Source: CAZSDW01 sp964605705 (GTDB lineage Bacteria > Fidelibacterota > UBA2242). From it: a stretch of DNA of 11,534 nt. This document shows, piece by piece, positions 7,405 through 11,534 of the stretch. Under the pieces are notes generated by a model. It saw only the letters and a program-made list of their open reading frames with translations. It made no database searches and had not been told where the DNA came from. The translations under genes were made by a program, and so were the position numbers. The stretch is from NCBI GenBank assembly GCA_964605705.1, contig CAZSDW010000073.1, positions 1 to 11,534 on the forward strand, given 5' to 3'. Every line of letters starts with the position of its first letter. Positions within the stretch are counted from its first letter, which is position 1.

Positions 7405-10400
7405 CTATTTTATCAGAAGCATTTTCTTTACCTGCTGAAATCCATCTGCTCTGATCTGATAAAAATAGACACCCGAACTATATCTGGATGCATCCCAACT
7501 TATTGAATAGAATCCAGGTGCCTGCTTTCGATCTACAAGCTTATTGACTTCCTGACCGTTCATATTATAGATAGTTAAAGTTACATGTGATGTTTTCGGA
7601 TTATTGTATCGGATAATCGTCATTGGATTAAAAGGATTCGGATAATTCTGGAGCAGCTGATATGTATCGGGGACGGGCGGCTCCTGTGCTACTTGCACGG
7701 TAACAGGAATATTATCGCGCCCCGGATTTCCGTGAATTTCACTTGACGCCTTCCAGTTTGCTGCATCATTCTGATCCTGGTAAGGAATTTGGTATCTGGA
7801 TACAATGGAATATCCATCGCCGTCGGCAGAATTGGGCCAGGGGTATTTATCATTGTAACGAATTTTGATTAACGTATCCCCGGCGGCTGTATTCAGCGCA
7901 ATTGTTTCGCCGCTGTTATCAAGCTGACCTTCATATTCACCAAAAGCTTGAAATCCATACCGGGTAAAAAATCCAGTCTTGTTTGAAGCCAAAACTATAA
8001 ATTCACCGGGACCGATCTCCGTATCATCGGGAAACGTATAGGTTAGACCGCGTGAAAAACACATTCCGGATAAATCCAATATTTCATTACCGATATTCTT
8101 CAGTTCGAGAAATTCAAAATCGCCGTCATTATTTTCAACGCTACCGAAATCTAAAGGATGATAATGGATTTCTGTAATTTTCAGGTTGTCCATTCCTTCC
8201 AATACCCAGAATTTTGCTTCATTAAGCGCGCTCCAGTTCACATTATCAAAAACACCGGCTTTAATGTGAGTCGTTTCATTGATAGTTATCGGGGCTGTAT
8301 ATTCGATGGCATTCTCCGATACCGTACCGGAATTGCTGGCTGTTCCGGCAATCAACTCTGTGCCCATTAGAAAATCAGAACTGGTTAAACTGACATTCAA
8401 ACCATGGATCGCTAATAAATTTTCTCCCGGTATAAGTCTGTTCACAAAACTGGAAATATTAAATGTCTCCCATGATTCGGCTTCATGGTTGGTGGTGGCA
8501 GCGGTGTCCCATCCCGGATTTTCAGGAGCATTGAATTCAGCTACTTTTTCACCATTAAGATAGACAACAAAACCGTCATCATAATTCATCCTTAAAGATA
8601 AAATATTGTAGCTGTCCGCTTCGGCTTCATCAACAGTAAATGGGATGCGGATAAAACAACCGGTTTGCTTTTCATACATTTCCTCACCCACGTCGATATT
8701 GATCATATCTCCATATCCCTGGTCTTGCTCGTAACCAATATTTCCGGAGCCGGCTTGCCAGTCGGCATCGTCAAACCCGACAGACTGCCGCCAGTCACTT
8801 TGGATCTCTGCTGTTGGAACAAGCGCCCGCTTGGCAGCATTTTCCAGAATGAGATTTGTATATTCCGTTGAAGCATCAATGGGCTGATAGGGGTCTGTCC
8901 CGTCGATCGTGTAATAGATTTGCCCTCGCGGGGCGGTCATCGTTACTTGAAATCCCCTGGGCACTACTCTGCTTCCGGAACTAATGGTCGGTGGCTCAAT
9001 CTGAGGATACCAGCCTTTCGATTGTAACTGACCTAAAACGATATCGGTGCGAGTGGGGAAAAATTCTTCGACTGTCCAGTTTATCGCTTGTATCCATTCA
9101 TTATCGCGGGTGTAGGGTGTTCCGCGTTTTGAGTCTCCCCAGCGAGCCGATTCGGCAATAATTGCCAGGTCGATCTCTTCCTTTCTGGATAAAAAGCGAT
9201 CGATATTCGCCTGCGACGTTAAGGCTCCATCATTAAAAAAATGTTTGTAAACATGATTCGCAAACCGGGCTATGTAAAGCGGATTTTCACAAAGTCTCTC
9301 GTGCAACCATTGGGGATTCGACCTTTCAAATGTTGATCCAATGGAAAATGGTCCGGTGCGATCGTAACCCGCCTCCTGAGTACCCAGCGTGTGCTCGGCA
9401 TCATGTCGGAAAAAAACGAATCCCTGGTCTCCATTTTGCCTGCGGATCGCATAAAAATTATTGGGACCGTTGACAAAACTGGATACCGGAGCATCACAAT
9501 CACCTGTGATAAATACATTTAACATAAAATCAATAAGGTTGTCCACATCCAGCAAGACCTCATAATCGGGATTGCGGGTGCCGTCAGGATTTAATCCCTG
9601 TACGCGGTAGTATGCCTCCGGAGTTTCGAAACCTGTTATGGATGCCTCCCACAGTCGGCGCCAGGCATCTAAATTACCATCCGTCGCCTCAATGGTATAA
9701 GGGCGCCCAACTCCCGCATCAACCTTTATAACATCATAATCTTCACGATTCCCATCAAAATAATGAGCCGCATAGGAGGCTTCGGAACGCTCCTGGGTTT
9801 GATATAATCCCCAGTAGGAGCCATTGATGTACAGATGATAATATCGGCTTCNNNNNNNNNNNNNNNNNNNNNNNNNNNNNNNNNNNNNNNNNNNNNNNNN
9901 NNNNNNNNNNNNNNNNNNNNNNNNNNNNNNNNNNNNNNNNNNNNNNNNNNNGTTTGATATAATCCCCAGTAGGAGCCATTGATGTACAGATGATAATATC
10001 GGCTTCGGGTATATGGCTGTCCCATATCTCGTTGTAAATCGCGGGAAAAGACCTCACGATTCATCGTATTCTTACTGGGATCATCGGCACCATAGCTCCA
10101 GGAATAATTCATACTGGTACGTAAATCTATCTTGTCAAATTCATCGACACCTTCATCGCCGAATAAGGGATAATTTAACTTGGTTTCTCCATATTCCGCT
10201 GTGAAGTAAAATCGAAATGCACGTTTGGGATTCGCTGTAATCCGACTGTAACCACCGCGAATACGCACGCCGCAGTTAATTTGAAATCCATCCGTCCCAT
10301 CCGGATAAATGAGTTCTATGCTACAGGGGCGTTCCCATTCTTCACCACGTTCCATAGCATTGACATATATTCCTGTTTGGGGATCAAAAAGATCCTTTAA

Positions 10401-10952
10401 ATCCATGACCATAGAAAAGGAAGGAATATCGGTCAGGGCAGCGACTATTTTGTCTTTATATAGACTATTATTACAAACCTGAGGATCCATGCCATAGCTG
10501 ATACTTTGTCCGCTGCTATTATTTATGCTTAACCAGTCAGGACCCGGTAGTAAACCGTCAGGGGATAATTCCACAACCCGATTAACAAAAAGATAGGTGT
10601 GCGTTTTGACTTTTGTTGCCGCCGTATCTGCCTGAAAAGCAACCGCCCGCACACAATAGCCCGGTGCCCTGTCCCGCCCATCGGTATTCGCGGGATCGAC
10701 GTTAATAATAACAGGTGATGTATCCTGGATAGCCGTCGCTGATGTTATAGGATTCGTACCATCCAATGTATATTTTACCAGTAATCCCGGGGGCGTCGTC
10801 GAAAGCGTTAAATCAAAGTTCTGTTCATAAAAACCGCGGTCAGGCTCATAGTGCAAAATGACATTATTACTATCCTGCGCCCACGAAAAACAGAAGAATA
10901 AGAGCCAGATTCCGATTGCACTGAACAAGCTGTTTGAAATTCTGTAAACCAC
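7405..10952 (-). CDS. Large secreted CotH-family protein with chitobiase-like, lamin-tail and sorting domains (interrupted by an assembly gap)
   Basis: Extracellular CotH-type protein, about 1130 aa once the gap artefact is removed. CotH of Bacillus is an atypical protein kinase; the role here is unknown. I chose the GTG at 10952: AGGAAAGGA lies seven bases upstream and it opens directly into a signal peptide (hydrophobic IGIWLLFFCFSWA, cleavage near residue 25). The ATG at 11066 has no ribosome site. Domains in corrected numbering: chitobiase-C/Fn3-associated fold about 30-122 (KYTLDGTNP), CotH about 178-560 (GVRIRGG, NPKRAFRFYF, YLYINGSYWGLYQ-like strand, and FFRHDAEH at about 462-469, probably the metal-binding site), a second chitobiase-like fold beginning about 614 (YYTIDGTDP), a jelly-roll-like module about 655-815 (DDGFVVYLNG), the rest of the chitobiase fold (APITINETTHIKA), a lamin-tail domain about 871-1004, and the sorting tail about 1046-1130 (NYPNPFNP). 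Bases 9852-9951 are Ns; removing them plus one 55-base duplicate restores one uninterrupted frame. Confidence 0.9.
9797..9851. repeat. 55-base contig-end duplicate, left of gap
   Basis: Identical over all 55 bases to 9952-10006 on the other side of the N run. Both encode the same CotH residues (SRYYHLYINGSYWGLYQ), so one copy is redundant. This is best read as overlapping contig ends, not as a biological repeat. Confidence 0.95.
9852..9951. other. Assembly gap of exactly 100 Ns
   Basis: Fixed-size placeholder inside the CotH coding region. With identical 55-base ends on both sides, the true gap is probably zero and the contigs overlap. Left as it stands it shifts the frame (155 extra bases) and splits the gene. 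Confidence 0.97.
9952..10006. repeat. 55-base contig-end duplicate, right of gap
   Basis: Exact copy of 9797-9851; see the gap entry. A length of 55 equals a k-mer size widely used by de Bruijn assemblers. Confidence 0.95.
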
Positions 10953-11103
10953 ACCAATATCCTTTCCTGGAAACGACCAAATATTACGATTGCCCTCAGA
11001 GGTTTTACTTTTAGGGAAAATCGGTCGACGCATGCAACGCAAGGGGCAACTGTGTAAAAATAACATTTGTCAAGCTGAGCCTGCCCCTATTCTTCGGACA
11101 AGA

Positions 11104-11132
11104 ATTAAGCAAAGTTATGGTATAAAAGTCAA
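11104..11132 (-). promoter_or_regulatory. Putative promoter of the CotH gene
   Basis: Minus-strand TTGACT (11127-11132) and CTTAAT (11104-11109) are 17 bases apart. The -35 box matches five of six consensus positions, the -10 box four. This would give a leader of about 145 bases before the GTG start at 10952. Confidence 0.3.
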
Positions 11133-11244
11133 TTAGAATTTTACCCGGTTGAATACCTTCTATGAATTCAAACTTATCAATCTCTCTTTATGCCCTTGAA
11201 AGGGTTAAGATTTCTCAGAAAGGTTAGATTTCAGCAATTCATAA

Positions 11245-11278
11245 AAAAATCCCGCCGGTTCACGACGGGAAATTGGTG
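11245..11278 (-). terminator. Intact hairpin terminator in repeat module copy B
   Basis: Identical to 7179-7212: seven-pair stem at 11251-11269, loop TGAAC, then a run of seven Ts on the minus strand (11243-11249). It lies just downstream of the tRNA-Phe 3' half, where a tRNA terminator would be expected. Confidence 0.7.
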
Positions 11279-11320
11279 TGGTGGGGGACGGAATCGAACC
11301 GCCGACACAGGGATTTTCAG
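11279..11320 (-). pseudogene. 3' half of a tRNA-Phe(GAA) gene, remnant or attachment site
   Basis: Read on the minus strand, this is tRNA from the anticodon loop to the discriminator: loop CTGAAAA with anticodon GAA (11314-11320), 3' anticodon strand TCCCT, five-base variable loop GTGTC (the same as in E. coli tRNA-Phe), T arm GGCGG-TTCGATT-CCGTC with a good stem, acceptor strand CCCCACC and discriminator A. The following bases are CAC, not CCA. The 5' half is not recognisable: no matching GGTGGGG acceptor strand precedes it, and the 5' anticodon strand is altered (AGGGTT). It cannot fold as a full tRNA. Integrases often cross over in the anticodon loop, which would leave exactly this half. 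Confidence 0.7.
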
Positions 11321-11340
11321 AACCCTGTCCTATACTGATT

Positions 11341-11415
11341 ATCAGGGACTTACAGGCTTAGGTGACTAAAAAGTTACCAGGCGATGGAAAAGCCCGATTT
11401 GTGGTCGGGCTTTTT
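11341..11415. repeat. Right flank of repeat module, copy B
   Basis: Matches 7286-7360 at 66 of 75 positions. It includes an imperfect inverted repeat GGTGAC-TAAAAA-GTTACC at 11361-11378, and ends in the terminator hairpin at 11388-11415. Confidence 0.85.
11388..11415 (-). terminator. Rho-independent terminator of the upstream CotH paralogue
   Basis: AAAA, then GCCCGA (11392-11397), a seven-base loop, TCGGGC (11405-11410) and TTTTT. The six-pair stem has A/T runs on both sides so it could work in either direction. It lies about 22 bases beyond the paralogue stop codon at 11437. Confidence 0.75.
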
Positions 11416-11436
11416 ACTACTCTATTCTAAATGAGA

Positions 11437-11534
11437 TTACTTGACCAGCAGCATCTTTCTTACTTGTTGAAAATCTCCTGCCTGAATCCGATAAAAATAC
11501 ACTCCCGAACTATACCTCGATGCATTCCAGTTTA
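11437..11534 (-). CDS. C-terminal sorting tail of a second secreted protein, probably a CotH paralogue (partial)
   Basis: Only the last 31 residues are in the window, ending in SSGVYFYRIQAGDFQQVRK, then MLLVK and a TAA stop at 11437-11439. They align without gaps to the last 31 residues of the complete CotH protein (SSGVYFYQIRADGFQQVKK), with 23 identical positions, so the gene carries the same C-terminal sorting domain. The shared 3' flank (repeat module) suggests tandem duplication, making another CotH-type protein the likeliest identity. The upstream domains are outside the window, and any secreted protein of this organism could end this way. Confidence 0.85.
   Translation of the reverse strand, partial: NWNASRYSSGVYFYRIQAGDFQQVRKMLLVK

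Larger units (their letters stand above)
10953..11436. other. Spacer between CotH paralogues
   Basis: No intact gene is seen. From right to left: terminator of the upstream paralogue, right flank of repeat module B, a tRNA-Phe 3' half, a second hairpin terminator, an AT-rich stretch 11133-11242 with nothing recognisable except a tiny CCCTT/AAGGG palindrome, the putative promoter, and the leader of the CotH gene. The in-frame extension from the ATG at 11066 to 10952 looks untranslated. Confidence 0.5.

Noticed and set aside
9270..9518. Minus-strand 82-codon ORF inside the CotH gene
   Set aside because: Alternative frame within well-supported CotH coding sequence.
7405..9555. Separate 716-residue gene starting at 9555
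   Set aside because: The start is an internal TTG leucine codon; the frame continues upstream with clear CotH sequence and joins the upstream half once the gap is collapsed.
9726..10057. ORF tails reading through the N run (ending near 9726 and 9755)
   Set aside because: They are produced by the 155-base artefact. The residues beyond the gap are out of frame with the real CotH sequence.
11279..11360. Complete functional tRNA-Phe gene
   Set aside because: The 5' acceptor strand, D arm and 5' anticodon strand are absent or altered; only the 3' half is convincing.
7179..11415. CRISPR array or composite transposon bounded by the two modules
   Set aside because: Only two distant copies with no regular spacers, and no transposase or terminal target duplications; tandem duplication is simpler.

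Overview
All recognisable genes in this window lie on the minus strand. They read, in transcription order from right to left: the C-terminal end of a secreted CotH-like protein (11437-11534, cut by the window), a complete large secreted CotH-family protein (7405-10952), two tandem substrate-binding lipoproteins (5856-6872 and 4813-5826), a hybrid sensor histidine kinase (2032-4719), and a Tat-exported sulfatase whose last residues run off the left edge (1-1570). The C-terminal module of the CotH proteins (motif NYPNPFNP, a short Ig-like fold ending in a basic tail) is the sorting-type tail common in the FCB superphylum. Moderate GC, AT-rich spacers, multidomain secreted proteins and a Tat sulfatase fit an uncultured FCB bacterium such as KSB1, Calditrichota or Marinimicrobia. 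That placement is inference from protein style, not a phylogeny. A 100-N gap flanked by an identical 55 bp on both sides suggests a short-read metagenome scaffold.

Region by region: 1-1570 sulfatase; 1571-2031 spacer with a putative sulfatase promoter, a GC-richer stretch that may be a gene fossil, and a worn copy of a repeated hairpin; 2032-6872 a three-gene cluster SBP-SBP-kinase; 6873-7404 spacer with a putative promoter and one copy of a repeated module; 7405-10952 the CotH gene, split only by an assembly artefact; 10953-11436 leader, second copy of the module and a tRNA-Phe 3' half; 11437-11534 tail of a CotH paralogue.

The most interesting unit is the SBP-SBP-kinase cluster. It has two periplasmic binding lipoproteins of the TrpX/COG2984 type but no permease or ATPase, followed by a dCache-HAMP-PAS kinase with a C-terminal receiver. 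I infer that the binding proteins act as ligand sensors for the kinase rather than as transporter parts. The second notable item is a repeated 3'-flank module at 7179-7360 and 11245-11415. Its two flanks are conserved, its middle is not, and in one copy the middle is the 3' half of tRNA-Phe(GAA). This suggests a recombination or attachment scar associated with tandemly duplicated CotH genes.
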